The notes: a model not told the origin generated them from the sequence alone. 64,000 nucleotides of DNA from Pyrinomonadaceae bacterium (GCA_021463165.1 JAJTWY010000004.1:124001-188000); one strand, 5' to 3'; shown: positions 48,124 to 57,471, numbered from the stretch's first letter. Made by a program: numbers and translations.

Positions 48124-49124
48124 CCTTCCTCCTCATTTTTCTTTTCCGAGGCCAAATTCTCGTCGATCTCAAGGGTTTTGTCGTCCTCGTTGGCCGAGGG
48201 CTGTTCTTCGGCTACCTTGCTTGCAAATTCAAAGCCGCCGATCTTTACCGTGTCACGGCCCAGGGCCTGCGTCTCCGATGCAGCGGCCGGCTCGGTTGCG
48301 GGCGGAACGTACTCGAAAAGAACATCGACCATACCGAATCTGACCCAGTCGTTCCGCTTAATGGGAATCGCCTTTCCATAGGCAATACGCTCGCCGCTAA
48401 CGAAAGTTCCGTTGGTCGAACCGGTGTCGGCAACCGACAGCTCGGCGTCGGCGTCAACAACGATCGATGCGTGAGTCTTGGAAATGCTCCCGTCGTCGAT
48501 AACAAGGTCGTTCGCCGAAATACGGCCGATCGACAGGCGTCCTCCCGTTGGCAATTCGATCCGTCGGTCCCGACGGCTGCCCCGAACGGTGAATCGGGCG
48601 ATGAAAACGTGTACGGCGGCAGCCTTGTTCATTTCGTCGATCGGCAGTTCGATCCTGCCCGTACCCGGCATCGTGAGGTTCAGATGAGGATCGCTCTCTT
48701 CGTCTGTGAACCGGTCGAACGACACGAATAATTTGACCCCCTCGGTGAAGTAGTCGGGCTTGACCTCGACGGCCAGAGGAGCTTTTGTGTAATAAAGTTT
48801 GTCGTTGATGTGGTCAGCGGCCGCGATCAGGAGTTCATTTTCAAGAGTCGTGAGGGCATCGTCAGAGTCGGTCGCGAACTTGTCCCACTGGACCTTTAGT
48901 TTGATGTTGTGCGGAACGACGACACCTTTGCCCTCGATCTCCTGCGATTCGGAATCGAGCAGCATCTTCATCCGTTCGATCATCTCGCTCGTTGCAAGGC
49001 TGCTGGATGGTGTCCATTTCCGGCCTGTAAATCGATCGAACGTGTCTCCGATCTTACTCAGGGCTCCGCGAAGAAACCAGTCGGCTGAAAATGCTTGTTT
49101 GGAAACTGGTTTATTCTCAGTCAT
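48120..49124 (-). CDS. FhaA-like protein: DUF3662 domain plus C-terminal FHA domain
   Basis: A 334-residue cytoplasmic protein. The N-terminal about 130 residues resemble the DUF3662 domain of mycobacterial FhaA (ALSKIGDTFDRFTGRKW, VVVPHNIKLKVQWDKF). The FHA domain lies at about 195-275 with the canonical residues GR, SKTH and STNGT (LSIGRISANDLVIDD, SISKTHASIVV, DTGSTNGTFVSG), so it can bind phosphothreonine. The C-terminus is acidic. It heads the operon with PBP, SEDS and PP2C genes, the same gene set as the actinobacterial locus. Confidence 0.9.
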   Translation of the reverse strand: MTENKPVSKQAFSADWFLRGALSKIGDTFDRFTGRKWTPSSSLATSEMIERMKMLLDSESQEIEGKGVVVPHNIKLKVQWDKFATDSDDALTTLENELLIAAADHINDKLYYTKAPLAVEVKPDYFTEGVKLFVSFDRFTDEESDPHLNLTMPGTGRIELPIDEMNKAAAVHVFIARFTVRGSRRDRRIELPTGGRLSIGRISANDLVIDDGSISKTHASIVVDADAELSVADTGSTNGTFVSGERIAYGKAIPIKRNDWVRFGMVDVLFEYVPPATEPAAASETQALGRDTVKIGGFEFASKVAEEQPSANEDDKTLEIDENLASEKKNEEEG

Positions 49125-49295
49125 TTAGCCAACCCACAGCCCTGTCCTTGTCCGCCAAAACCATCGCCAAGTTTAACCGAAATCGTCAGCAAATAAAAGA
49201 TGCTCGCAATCCGTTTCACCGAGGCCCTCGCCTCAGTACGGAACGGGCCGCGAACGCAAAGTTGCGGGCTTTATGTGCTCTAAAAAAGGAATCTG

Positions 49296-49346
49296 TTGCT
49301 TTCGAGTGTTAAACTATGTAAAATACTTTTGGAATGCGTTGTGCAT
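49296..49346 (+). promoter_or_regulatory. candidate promoters for the pseudopilin operon (sigma-70-like and sigma-54-like)
   Basis: TTGCTT (49296-49301), 17 bases and TAAAAT (49319-49324) form a sigma-70-like promoter. Just downstream, TTGGAATG (49329-49336) and TGCAT (49342-49346) show the sigma-54 hallmark GG-N10-GC (49331-49332 and 49343-49344). The ATG follows at 49425. The rest of the 300-base gap between fhaA and this operon holds nothing else I can name. Confidence 0.4.
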
Positions 49347-49424
49347 TTCATCTTTTCCTTATTAGCGCCCCCATATCTGATCAAGGTATCGACGGCAACA
49401 AAAAGAGGCACTTCAGAAGAGCTT

Positions 49425-50075
49425 ATGAGAAACAGCAATCATAAGACGGTCAGCGGCATCTCCGGATTTTCGATGACGGAATTGTTGGTGGTCTTGGGTG
49501 TGATCGGCGTGATGTCAGTCATCTCGCTGCCATATATCGTCAGTTTCAAGAAGGCATACAAATCGGAGGATCAGGCGCTGAAGGTGATCGATCTGATGCG
49601 CGAGGCCGGCCAACTAGCGCTCAATCGGCGTCGCACGATCAGGTTCGAGATCGACTATACGGCCAATGCCGCTCTACTGATTGACGAGGGGCCGAACCCC
49701 GATCAACTTATCAAGAGCATTCCGCTCGAGCGTACGGTTGACGTTCGCATGGATGTTATCCCTGCCACTATCACCAAACCAAATCCGCCGAATTACAATG
49801 ACGCGGTGGTGGCCGTAGACGCCCAGGGACACGTCGATGGCGGCACGCCCGTTACGGGCCACTCGGTCTGGAAAGCTCGTTTTACCAGCGATGGCTCTGT
49901 CTTGAACGCGGCCGAGAATCCTATCAACGCGAATATCTATGTCTGGCCTCCGATCTCGCCCGGGAGTACAACGCCGCGAAACAAGACGGAAGTTCGGGCG
50001 ATAACGATCTTTGGCGGAACCGGGGCGATCCGATATTGGAAACACAATGGGACCTCATTCCTCCCAAATCAATAG
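49425..50075 (+). CDS. GspH/FimT-type minor pseudopilin
   Basis: A 216-residue type IV pilin-like protein. A short leader ends before GFSMTELLVVLGVIGVM, with the prepilin peptidase site (G before F) and the conserved Glu at +5. The C-terminal part is beta-rich as in GspH/FimT proteins. The start ATG at 49425 follows AGAAGAG and gives a leader of about 14 residues; an upstream in-frame start at 49296 is rejected because that region carries the promoter motifs. First gene of a four-gene pilin operon. Confidence 0.88.
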   Translation: MRNSNHKTVSGISGFSMTELLVVLGVIGVMSVISLPYIVSFKKAYKSEDQALKVIDLMREAGQLALNRRRTIRFEIDYTANAALLIDEGPNPDQLIKSIPLERTVDVRMDVIPATITKPNPPNYNDAVVAVDAQGHVDGGTPVTGHSVWKARFTSDGSVLNAAENPINANIYVWPPISPGSTTPRNKTEVRAITIFGGTGAIRYWKHNGTSFLPNQ

Positions 50076-50089
50076 GACGCAAGAGAACA

Positions 50090-50644
50090 ATGAAAAACAG
50101 ATCTGAAGCCGGTTTCTCGTATATCGATGTGATGGTCGCACTTGTGATCCTGATGTTCGGGATCCTTGCAATGCTTGCGGCCATATCGTGGTCAGTCGTA
50201 CAGGCGAATGGCCACGAACAGCAGCTTCTGGCGAAACAAGTGGCGACCTCCACGCTTGAATCAATAATGGCCGTAAAGGAAACTGACCCGACTCGTCTCG
50301 GCTGGATGGCCGTTGGCAATATTGGCTCGAACCCCGATCCGATCACGGGTATAAACCAGGGCATCTTCTCAGTTGGCTTCCAGGCTGTTCGTGCGGACGC
50401 GGGGCCAGATCAGGTCATCGGTACGCCGGACGATACCGGTGCGACGATCTCCCAGCTTCGGCGCCGGATCGTGATCACGGACGTGTGCGATCCCGACCGG
50501 CCATCTCCTGTTATTTGTAACCCTGCAGGAACAAATCCGGTCAGAATTCGCTCCGTTGAGGTCACGGTGACCTATATGGTTGGCGGGCTGACGCGTCAAG
50601 AGGTCCTTACCACTGTTTTATCTGATTACGCGGTCGTTAATTGA
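50090..50644 (+). CDS. PilV/GspI-type minor pseudopilin
   Basis: A 184-residue pilin-like protein: leader MKNRSEA then GFSYIDVMVALVILMFGILA. The residue at +5 is Asp instead of the usual Glu. The N-terminal helix pattern is that of PilV. It starts at ATG 50090, 14 bases after the previous stop. Probably a minor pilin of a priming complex together with its neighbours. Confidence 0.85.
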   Translation: MKNRSEAGFSYIDVMVALVILMFGILAMLAAISWSVVQANGHEQQLLAKQVATSTLESIMAVKETDPTRLGWMAVGNIGSNPDPITGINQGIFSVGFQAVRADAGPDQVIGTPDDTGATISQLRRRIVITDVCDPDRPSPVICNPAGTNPVRIRSVEVTVTYMVGGLTRQEVLTTVLSDYAVVN

Positions 50645-50653
50645 GGTGCGGAT

Positions 50654-51718
50654 ATGAATGAGATGATGCCCAAGGAAGAATTTTCTGGCGAACACGGTTT
50701 TTCGCTTCTCGAACTGCTCGTTTCGATGACGATCTTTCTGATCGTGTCCGCGTCGGTCTGGGGGTTGCTGCGGACAGCTCAGCAGAGCCGCACGACCGTG
50801 AATGAACAGGTTCAGTTGGCCAAGAATCTCCGCGTAAGCTTAAATCTGATCTCCCGGGATGCCTATAACGCGGGATATGGTTACCCGGCTGCCAGTACGG
50901 TCATTCTGCCGGACAACAGGATATCAACGCGGATCGGTGTTCCAACTGACTCAGACACGACCCGTGATATCGTTCCGCCGATCATCTCGGGCAACAACAT
51001 TACATTGAACACCTTCAGTGCGACCCCGAATACAAGAACCGACCAGGTAACTTTTTTCTTCAAGGACTCGACGTTCAACGCTGCCTCGGGCTTCTCGCAG
51101 CCATTGCTGATCAACAGTCGTACAACTGCGACCGGCGGAGTCGTTGAGCTGTCCCCTGTCAATGGCAATTCGACCTGCCGCCCGAATGACATCTTCCTTC
51201 TAACGGGTACCTTTGGAACGGTTAGCGGCCCTATCACGTCGACTATTGCAGTTGCAACGGGGGTTAGCGGGACAAGCAAGGTCCAGTTTTCCAATGGAGA
51301 TCAACTTGGGTTCAACCTGACGGCCGGTTCCGGAGTTCTAAACGAGATCTATGCAACGGCAATGTACCGCGTAAGGATGGTGACCTATTTTGTTACCGCA
51401 GACGGGACCCTGACGCGACGGGAGTTTGCCAATGTTCTTCCGGTCGCGCAGTTTGTTGACGAGCCACTCGTATACAATGTCGAGGATTTTCAGATCGAAT
51501 ACGTTATGGACGACGGCACTGTTTCTGACAATCCGAGCGCCGGTCCCGACGAGGTGGCCGGAACGGCCGATGACGTACAGGCAAACCTGGCCGAGATCCG
51601 ACAGATCCGCTTGACCGTTACGACGCGTTCAATGGACCGACAGTCCAATGGCGATTATTTCAGAGAAACAATGACTACCACGGTTAGCACCCGAAATCTC
51701 GGATACGAAGCAAGCTAG
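50654..51718 (+). CDS. PilW/GspJ-type minor pseudopilin
   Basis: A 354-residue pilin-like protein with a leader of about 15 residues (MNEMMPKEEFSGEHG) and the hydrophobic helix FSLLELLVSMTIFLIVSASV with Glu at +5. A large beta-rich, Thr/Ser/Asn-rich C-terminal part follows (about 300 residues), ending in a motif typical of PilW proteins (IRQIRLTVTTRS). It starts 9 bases after the PilV-like gene. Confidence 0.87.
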   Translation: MNEMMPKEEFSGEHGFSLLELLVSMTIFLIVSASVWGLLRTAQQSRTTVNEQVQLAKNLRVSLNLISRDAYNAGYGYPAASTVILPDNRISTRIGVPTDSDTTRDIVPPIISGNNITLNTFSATPNTRTDQVTFFFKDSTFNAASGFSQPLLINSRTTATGGVVELSPVNGNSTCRPNDIFLLTGTFGTVSGPITSTIAVATGVSGTSKVQFSNGDQLGFNLTAGSGVLNEIYATAMYRVRMVTYFVTADGTLTRREFANVLPVAQFVDEPLVYNVEDFQIEYVMDDGTVSDNPSAGPDEVAGTADDVQANLAEIRQIRLTVTTRSMDRQSNGDYFRETMTTTVSTRNLGYEAS

Positions 51719-51725
51719 TTTTAGG

Positions 51726-54700
51726 ATGGGCACGATGAAAATGGACTCAATGGAAATGAAAACTAACGCATCGACAAGTAGGACGACCAGGCAAGACGAA
51801 AAGGGGTCCGCTATTGTCATCTCGCTTTTTGTCCTAGCCCTTATTGGAGTTTTTGTGGCACTCGCAATGTCCCGGTCGTCAGCGGAAGCTGCGGCAACGG
51901 GCAACGAGACCTCGGAGGGCCGAACTTTCTATGCGGCTCAGGGAAGTCTTGAGACGATGACCCGAAACTTTAACAAGGTGTTCGAGGTGAAGCTGAACCC
52001 GACCACAACTGATCTCGATAATGTTCGCAACGGTTCGGTCGAAGGACTTGACGGTTACACATTTGTTCAGGAACTTGATCAGACGGATAACAGCGTTACA
52101 CGAACACTTACGGGAGGGCCATACAGTGGCCTGCTTGCAATTCAAGACAATTGGCGTCTCAGAACAACTGCTACAAGCCACAATGGCAGCAGCTGGGGCA
52201 CGCAGGTCCAGTTAACTCGAAACGTCCTCAACAACCGTATCCCTATCTTTCAATTCGGTATCTTCTACAACGACGATCTTGAACTGTTTCGTCCGCCGCG
52301 CTTCAGCTTTGGCGGTCGAGTTCATTCCAATGGGAACTTCTTCATCTCACCAGGATCGGATGGCGTCTATTTCGATTCACGCGTTACCGCAGCGGACCAG
52401 ATCGTCACGCAAACATGGAGAAACTGGGACACGGTCGATTCGACGAACAATCAAACGTGGATAAAGAACGCATCCGGAACATTTGTTCAGCTTCTGCCGA
52501 CAAGGGGCAGCGTATTGAATACGACCCTGGGAAATCCAAACAACATCTTCGAGTTTCCGCCATCGGTTCCGATCCCGGCGCAGACTCCGAATCCTGATCT
52601 TCCTCCGAGCCGGATAAATCCCAATTGGGCAACCCACTCAGCGGTTTTCGACGGCAATCTGCAAGCCAATACACCGGTGCTTCGCCTGCCACTGAACGTC
52701 GGGGCTAACACAGATCTGATCGAGATGGTGCGCCGCGGCAAAGAGATCGCCACACCTTCCGGCGGGGACCTTACCAACCAGTCTGGGACCTTAGTACCGG
52801 TGACCACCGCTAACGTTGACAATGGCATTCTCCGCAGCGAACGGTTCAGCAATAAGACTGGTATTCGGATCTCGCTTGCTGACAGCCAGGCGAAATTGCC
52901 CGGTTGTGCGTCGGGGGTCGGGACCAATCCTGTTGCGGCCTCGATGAAATGCGGAATACGTCTTGATGGCCGCCCGGATGGAACTGCAGCCGAACCGACT
53001 GTTGCTCCGACACCGACCGCTACGCCTGACAGGGTCCGAGGCTATACGCCAAAGCCGATGAAGCGATATTTGTCGGATTCTGATTTTACGACCGCGCCCT
53101 ACCGGGCAACTCGCGTAAACGGGGAACGCTTCTACACCGGTGGAACGGCGGCGGGCCGTCAGGTTTGGATCAAGGTTGAGACAGTTCGGACAAATCCGGC
53201 GGATGGTTCGATAGTCACTGCCGATATTACTGAGGATTTCCTAAGTTTGGGTATAACCGAGCGGGCACCGGACATAATGGAGGGCAGCACGGTCCGCTTT
53301 CGTATCACGGATAACCGGTATGCGCTGGCGACCACCGTTGCGCCGACGATGTTAGGTCCAACGACACCCCAAACGCCGGCCTCGACCGGAACTGACTCTC
53401 GATCCATCATCAAGCTTCAGCGGTTTGTTATTCCCGGCAAGGCGATCCCGACGAGCGGCACTCCGTTCAGCAGTTATTATGCAGTTTCCGGTTCAGCGGC
53501 ATACAGTCCCGGCTTCAATGTTGTTGAAAGGTTCACGGGAAGCTCGCAGGCCCTCGTCGCCGGTTGTCGCGATACGAGTTCGATCGGCAGTGATTCGACC
53601 ACGGCGATCGGCAGCTCCTGCGGCACCGTTGCGGATTACGAAGCGAGCTTTGATCGCTCGGGCACCGGCACCGGCCTGACCCAAGACAAAGCCTATACCG
53701 AAAGCCAGGCGCATCTTAAGCTTGCTACCGTTAACGGCGCCACCAACCGAGCGATCGTGCCGTTTCCGATCGAGATGTTCGATGCCCGCGAGGGATTCTA
53801 CTATGACGATCGGAGCACCACCTACTACTCATCGCTGACTCGCCTGCCGCGGCCCGGCGTGATGAGCATGGTCGATATCGACGTTGCAAACCTTCGCCGT
53901 TTCCTGCGCGGCGATTTCAATGGGCTATTTCCTGTCGATACAAAATTTGCCGTGAATAAGGGTGGCGTTGGCCTCACGAGTTCGGACGTTCCGGTCGAAA
54001 ATGGCTGGGTCTTGTATATTTCCGACCGTCGCGGCGATGCCGACTTCGACGGCGAGTACGACATGGAGGACATCTATTCTGCCGCCCCGGGAAATAGCGG
54101 CGGATTTGACCCGGGTGAGGATGCAAATCGTAACAACACGATGCAGGCGAAATATATGAATGCCGCGAACGATTGGGATCTGATCGGATGCGCGGCCGGC
54201 GGAACGGATTGTGAAGCTCCTCGCTATTCCCACACCTACGCCCCGGATTTTGCCGCGGTGGTCGATCACAAATACTATCGTCGCGGTGTCAGGCTGACAA
54301 ATGGTACCGTGATCCCGGGTATTTATGATTCGACGACGCCGTCAAACACTCGGGGATTTACAGTCGCAAGCGAGAATGGCGTGTACATCCAGGGGAATTA
54401 CAACACGACGGGAGCCAACAACCCGCCGTCGTCCGGGAATACTCCGTATGACGGTTTCATGCCGTTTAACACGGCGACCCACATACCTGCCTCGGTTGTC
54501 TCGGACGCCGTGACGATCCTCTCAAACTCGTGGAACGACGGTCAGAGCTTTATGAGCCCGGTGACCTCGCCGTACGATCAGTCGAACCGTATCGCCTCGG
54601 GTACGGCAATGCGATTTGCCATGATCTCGGGAGATACGATCTCGACGCGAGAAGGCACGCCAAATCAGGGCGGCGGTTGGGAGCGATTGAATGGCGGCGT

Positions 54701-54944
54701 GCACAATTTCAAGCGGTTCCTCGAGCGTTGGGACGGACAACGTCTCGATTACGCCGGGTCCTTGATCAATCTATTCAATTCGAGGAACAACGCCGGTTCG
54801 TTCAAATGTTGTAACGAAGTGTACAACCCTCCGATACGAAACTGGGTGTTTGACAGCACGTTCCTCGATCCGGCCCGACTCCCGCCCGGAACGCCGTTCT
54901 TCCAGTACGTACAAACTACAGGGTTTTTGAGGACGAATGATTGA
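51726..54944 (+). CDS. very large PilX-like pilin-associated protein
   Basis: A 1072-residue protein, far larger than typical PilX (about 200). The N-terminus (EKGSAIVISLFVLALIGVF, then SRSSAEAAATGNETSEGRTF) is PilX-like: a hydrophobic helix without the Glu at +5. The long remainder is Thr/Asn/Pro-rich and beta-like, with a Pro-Thr linker (EPTVAPTPTATPD) near 420 and an acidic calcium-site-like segment (GDADFDGEYDMED, then FDPGEDANRNN) near 780. It probably stands in for the PilX/PilY1 tip. It ends the operon before a strong terminator. Confidence 0.8.
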   Translation: MGTMKMDSMEMKTNASTSRTTRQDEKGSAIVISLFVLALIGVFVALAMSRSSAEAAATGNETSEGRTFYAAQGSLETMTRNFNKVFEVKLNPTTTDLDNVRNGSVEGLDGYTFVQELDQTDNSVTRTLTGGPYSGLLAIQDNWRLRTTATSHNGSSWGTQVQLTRNVLNNRIPIFQFGIFYNDDLELFRPPRFSFGGRVHSNGNFFISPGSDGVYFDSRVTAADQIVTQTWRNWDTVDSTNNQTWIKNASGTFVQLLPTRGSVLNTTLGNPNNIFEFPPSVPIPAQTPNPDLPPSRINPNWATHSAVFDGNLQANTPVLRLPLNVGANTDLIEMVRRGKEIATPSGGDLTNQSGTLVPVTTANVDNGILRSERFSNKTGIRISLADSQAKLPGCASGVGTNPVAASMKCGIRLDGRPDGTAAEPTVAPTPTATPDRVRGYTPKPMKRYLSDSDFTTAPYRATRVNGERFYTGGTAAGRQVWIKVETVRTNPADGSIVTADITEDFLSLGITERAPDIMEGSTVRFRITDNRYALATTVAPTMLGPTTPQTPASTGTDSRSIIKLQRFVIPGKAIPTSGTPFSSYYAVSGSAAYSPGFNVVERFTGSSQALVAGCRDTSSIGSDSTTAIGSSCGTVADYEASFDRSGTGTGLTQDKAYTESQAHLKLATVNGATNRAIVPFPIEMFDAREGFYYDDRSTTYYSSLTRLPRPGVMSMVDIDVANLRRFLRGDFNGLFPVDTKFAVNKGGVGLTSSDVPVENGWVLYISDRRGDADFDGEYDMEDIYSAAPGNSGGFDPGEDANRNNTMQAKYMNAANDWDLIGCAAGGTDCEAPRYSHTYAPDFAAVVDHKYYRRGVRLTNGTVIPGIYDSTTPSNTRGFTVASENGVYIQGNYNTTGANNPPSSGNTPYDGFMPFNTATHIPASVVSDAVTILSNSWNDGQSFMSPVTSPYDQSNRIASGTAMRFAMISGDTISTREGTPNQGGGWERLNGGVHNFKRFLERWDGQRLDYAGSLINLFNSRNNAGSFKCCNEVYNPPIRNWVFDSTFLDPARLPPGTPFFQYVQTTGFLRTND

Positions 54945-55010
54945 TGCCAGGTTTTCTTGGAGGAATCTGTCAGGATAACTGAAAACTAGCTAAGTTGAGT
55001 TCAGCAGCTT

Positions 55011-55070
55011 GCCGCTCCATTTTCCGCGGATATCCTTTCGTGGGAAATGGAGCGGCGGGCTGTTTGTTTT
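55011..55070 (+). terminator. strong terminator of the pseudopilin operon
   Basis: GCCGCTCCATTTTCC (55011-55025) pairs with GGGAAATGGAGCGGC (55042-55056) over 15 bp with one wobble, followed by GGGCTGTTTGTTTT. Confidence 0.85.
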
Positions 55071-55957
55071 CCGCCTGACCTCGCAAACGTCTAGACGGTG
55101 GTGCTTCGAGAGCGCGAACAGGTTTCCGGACATATCAAGCAAAAACCGCCTTCTTGGGACAAAACATCAAAATTAAGACACTTGTGCATTCTATGGACAA
55201 CTAGGCCATCCTGGATATACTTCGCGGACTGATTTCGGTTACCGTTTGATGTGATGCCGAACCAAAGATCACCCGCGCCCCAGAAATCTGTCACGGAGAG
55301 CATGCTCCGCTTTATCGGACACGTCTGCAAACTGATGCTCAACGGTCGTTTTCGGTCCCGCGCCTTTCATGGGACGTGCACAGCCCCAGCTCAAAAAGCG
55401 AGGGTACCTTCACAGCTGTGTCCAGAGGTTTCTGTCAACACGGTCTCACAGGAGGAAGTCGGAAAGTATCGCGATCCGCAGCAAGCGCGTCACCATCTTG
55501 GCGATCGAAGTTGGGACGCGCTTCGCGTCATCCGTTTCGACACCAAATTGGGACGCATCACGGATCAGTCCGGCCACAGCCGTCAGCAGCTGCGTCACCG
55601 GATGGCCGTTCTCAAATTGGGCCGCACGCCGCGTCACCATCTTGGCGATCGAAGTTGGGACGCGCTTCGCGTCACCCGTTTCGACACCAAATTGGGACGC
55701 ATCACGGATCAGTCCGGCCGCAGCCGTCAGCAGCTGCGTCACCGGATGGCCGTTGTCAAATTGGGACGCACGCCGCGTCATCAGCTGGGGCGCGTTGTTG
55801 CTTACAGTTTGGGACGCGTCCAAACTTGGTCCTTGGCGTTTTCATTTTGTCCTTAAGAGAGGCCAAGTGGCGGAGATCATTCATCGAACATCCTTAGTGT
55901 ATTATCGTATTGAGATATGCGGATCGTCTCGCCCTTTGGATCGGGGGTTTGAGGAGG
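55071..55957. other. about 890 bases with repeats but no confident gene
   Basis: It lies between the pilin terminator and the second kinase. It is filled in its second half by the 144-bp tandem repeat. Overlapping open frames of 100 to 200 codons run through the repeat on both strands because 144 is a multiple of three; none matches a family I know. The minus-strand frame 55446-55823 has the most coding-like codon pattern (GC-rich third positions) but only a TTG start. I do not call a gene. Confidence 0.55.
55487..55822. repeat. 144-bp tandem repeat, two full copies plus a diverged third
   Basis: Copy 1 is 55487-55630 and copy 2 is 55631-55774; they differ at 4 of 144 positions. A diverged partial third copy starts at 55775. 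The 9-mer TTGGGACGC occurs repeatedly within the units, at unequal spacing and in different frames, and again in the P-loop codons of the following kinase gene. Confidence 0.9.
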
Positions 55958-57457
55958 ATGAAGGAGCTTTCATTACACAGCTGCAGGCTTGACCGGCGAT
56001 ACGACGTCCGTGGACAGTTGGGACGCGGAAGCTACGCCGAGATATTCCTGGCCCGCGACATCCTTGCGTCACCACAATCAACGCACAGCACGGTCGTGAT
56101 CAAGGCATTGAATGTCTTTCTGCAGGATGATCTCGACGCCGATCTTGAACGTACGCTGGTCGAGAATTTCCAGAACGAAGCGGTTGCACTTGACCGCGTC
56201 AGACACCCGAACATCATTAGCCGCCTCGGCCACGGAACGGCGCGCGACCTTCTCGGCACGGTGTTCCATTACCTTGTCCTCGAATACATGGCCGGAGGCG
56301 ATATCCAGGCGGTCATTCGGAAGCGCGAATTAGCACCGCAGCAAGCTCTCGACTACATTGAACAGGTCTGCGCGGGACTCGACCATGCACATCGCCATTC
56401 GATCATTCATCGCGATATCAAACCACACAACCTGCTCCTGAACTGGGATCTGTCGACGGTTAAGATAGCCGATTTTGGTGTCGCGCGGTTGCACCTCTCG
56501 GACGCACCGATAACTCGCGTGGGCACGAATATTTATGCACCGCCGGAGCACAGCCCGTTGATGGCAGGCAAGGGCGGAGACCTGGATAATACCGCGCTGA
56601 CGCCGGCTGCTGACATTTATTCGTTAGCGAAAACGATCTACTCGATGATGACCGGCGAAGCTCCGCGGGCGTTTGCCAACGAGCCGATAACAAGCTTGCC
56701 CGAGAACGTGATGTCAGAGCCATGGGCCGACGAGTTGATCCGTGTGCTCCGGCGGGCCACAGCTTCTGAGCCTTACGAGCGTCACCAGTCCATCATCGAA
56801 TTCTGGGGCGATCTGACCTCGGTTCGACAGGCTGTTGCGGAAGGGGAATACAGTACCCTGATGAGGTCGTCTATCCCTGCCCCGCAGCCGCACGTCGCTC
56901 GTGGATATTCGCCTGTGGTGCCGGATCGGCCAAGTTTCGATCCGATAACCGCCAGCGGGTTGAAAAAGGTAACTGATCCGGTGTATCAACCATCGTATGT
57001 TCCGCAGACGGAAGCGGTTCGCTCTGGTGACGCAATGCCCGTGGATTCAACAGTAACAGCCGATCCTGCCGCCTTTGCTGATAATGTTCTGCGACCACCG
57101 AGACGCGGACGCGGGATCCGCAGATTCGCCGTTTTTGCGATACTCGTAGTGAGCTTTACGGGTTTACTTTATGGAACGGCAAGTTTTGTGCGAGGAAGGG
57201 TGATGCTGCCGGGCACGACGACATCGCCGCGCGGCCAGGTCGCCATCGCGAGTACCGACATCTATCTCAGGCCGTCGCCCGGCACTGATCAGGACCCGAT
57301 CGGCCTCGTGACCAAAAACTCGAGGGTAAGGATTGTAAATTCGCAGAATAATTGGTATCAAGTTGATATCCTCCGCCAGGGGCGCGACCGTGGAAATTCT
57401 ACTCCAAACGCGAACCGGGGATGGCTGAACGGTAAGTACTTGCAGATCACGAACTGA
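55958..57457 (+). CDS. membrane Ser/Thr protein kinase with C-terminal SH3-like domain
   Basis: A 499-residue Hanks-type kinase: glycine loop GQLGRGSYAEIFLA, Lys in VVIKALN, catalytic loop HRDIKPHNLLL, and ADFGVARL. After the kinase domain and a Pro-rich linker comes one membrane helix (about 389-409) and an extracytoplasmic bacterial SH3-like domain (STDIYLRPSPG, NNWYQVDIL, GWLNGKYLQ), which in envelope proteins often binds cell-wall peptides. The start ATG at 55958 has GAGGAGG directly in front, an unusually short spacing; a TTG at 55910 is the alternative. The FHA-type gene follows 14 bases later. Confidence 0.92.
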   Translation: MKELSLHSCRLDRRYDVRGQLGRGSYAEIFLARDILASPQSTHSTVVIKALNVFLQDDLDADLERTLVENFQNEAVALDRVRHPNIISRLGHGTARDLLGTVFHYLVLEYMAGGDIQAVIRKRELAPQQALDYIEQVCAGLDHAHRHSIIHRDIKPHNLLLNWDLSTVKIADFGVARLHLSDAPITRVGTNIYAPPEHSPLMAGKGGDLDNTALTPAADIYSLAKTIYSMMTGEAPRAFANEPITSLPENVMSEPWADELIRVLRRATASEPYERHQSIIEFWGDLTSVRQAVAEGEYSTLMRSSIPAPQPHVARGYSPVVPDRPSFDPITASGLKKVTDPVYQPSYVPQTEAVRSGDAMPVDSTVTADPAAFADNVLRPPRRGRGIRRFAVFAILVVSFTGLLYGTASFVRGRVMLPGTTTSPRGQVAIASTDIYLRPSPGTDQDPIGLVTKNSRVRIVNSQNNWYQVDILRQGRDRGNSTPNANRGWLNGKYLQITN

Positions 57458-57471
57458 AGGCAGAGAAGAAC

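Noticed and set aside
55487..55822. possible CRISPR array
   Set aside because: Units are 144 bp and directly joined, without short repeats separated by unique spacers, and no cas genes are present.
55251..55856. 201-codon plus-strand open frame through the 144-bp repeat
   Set aside because: No ribosome site, no family match, and competing frames of similar length exist on the other strand; reported as repeat only.
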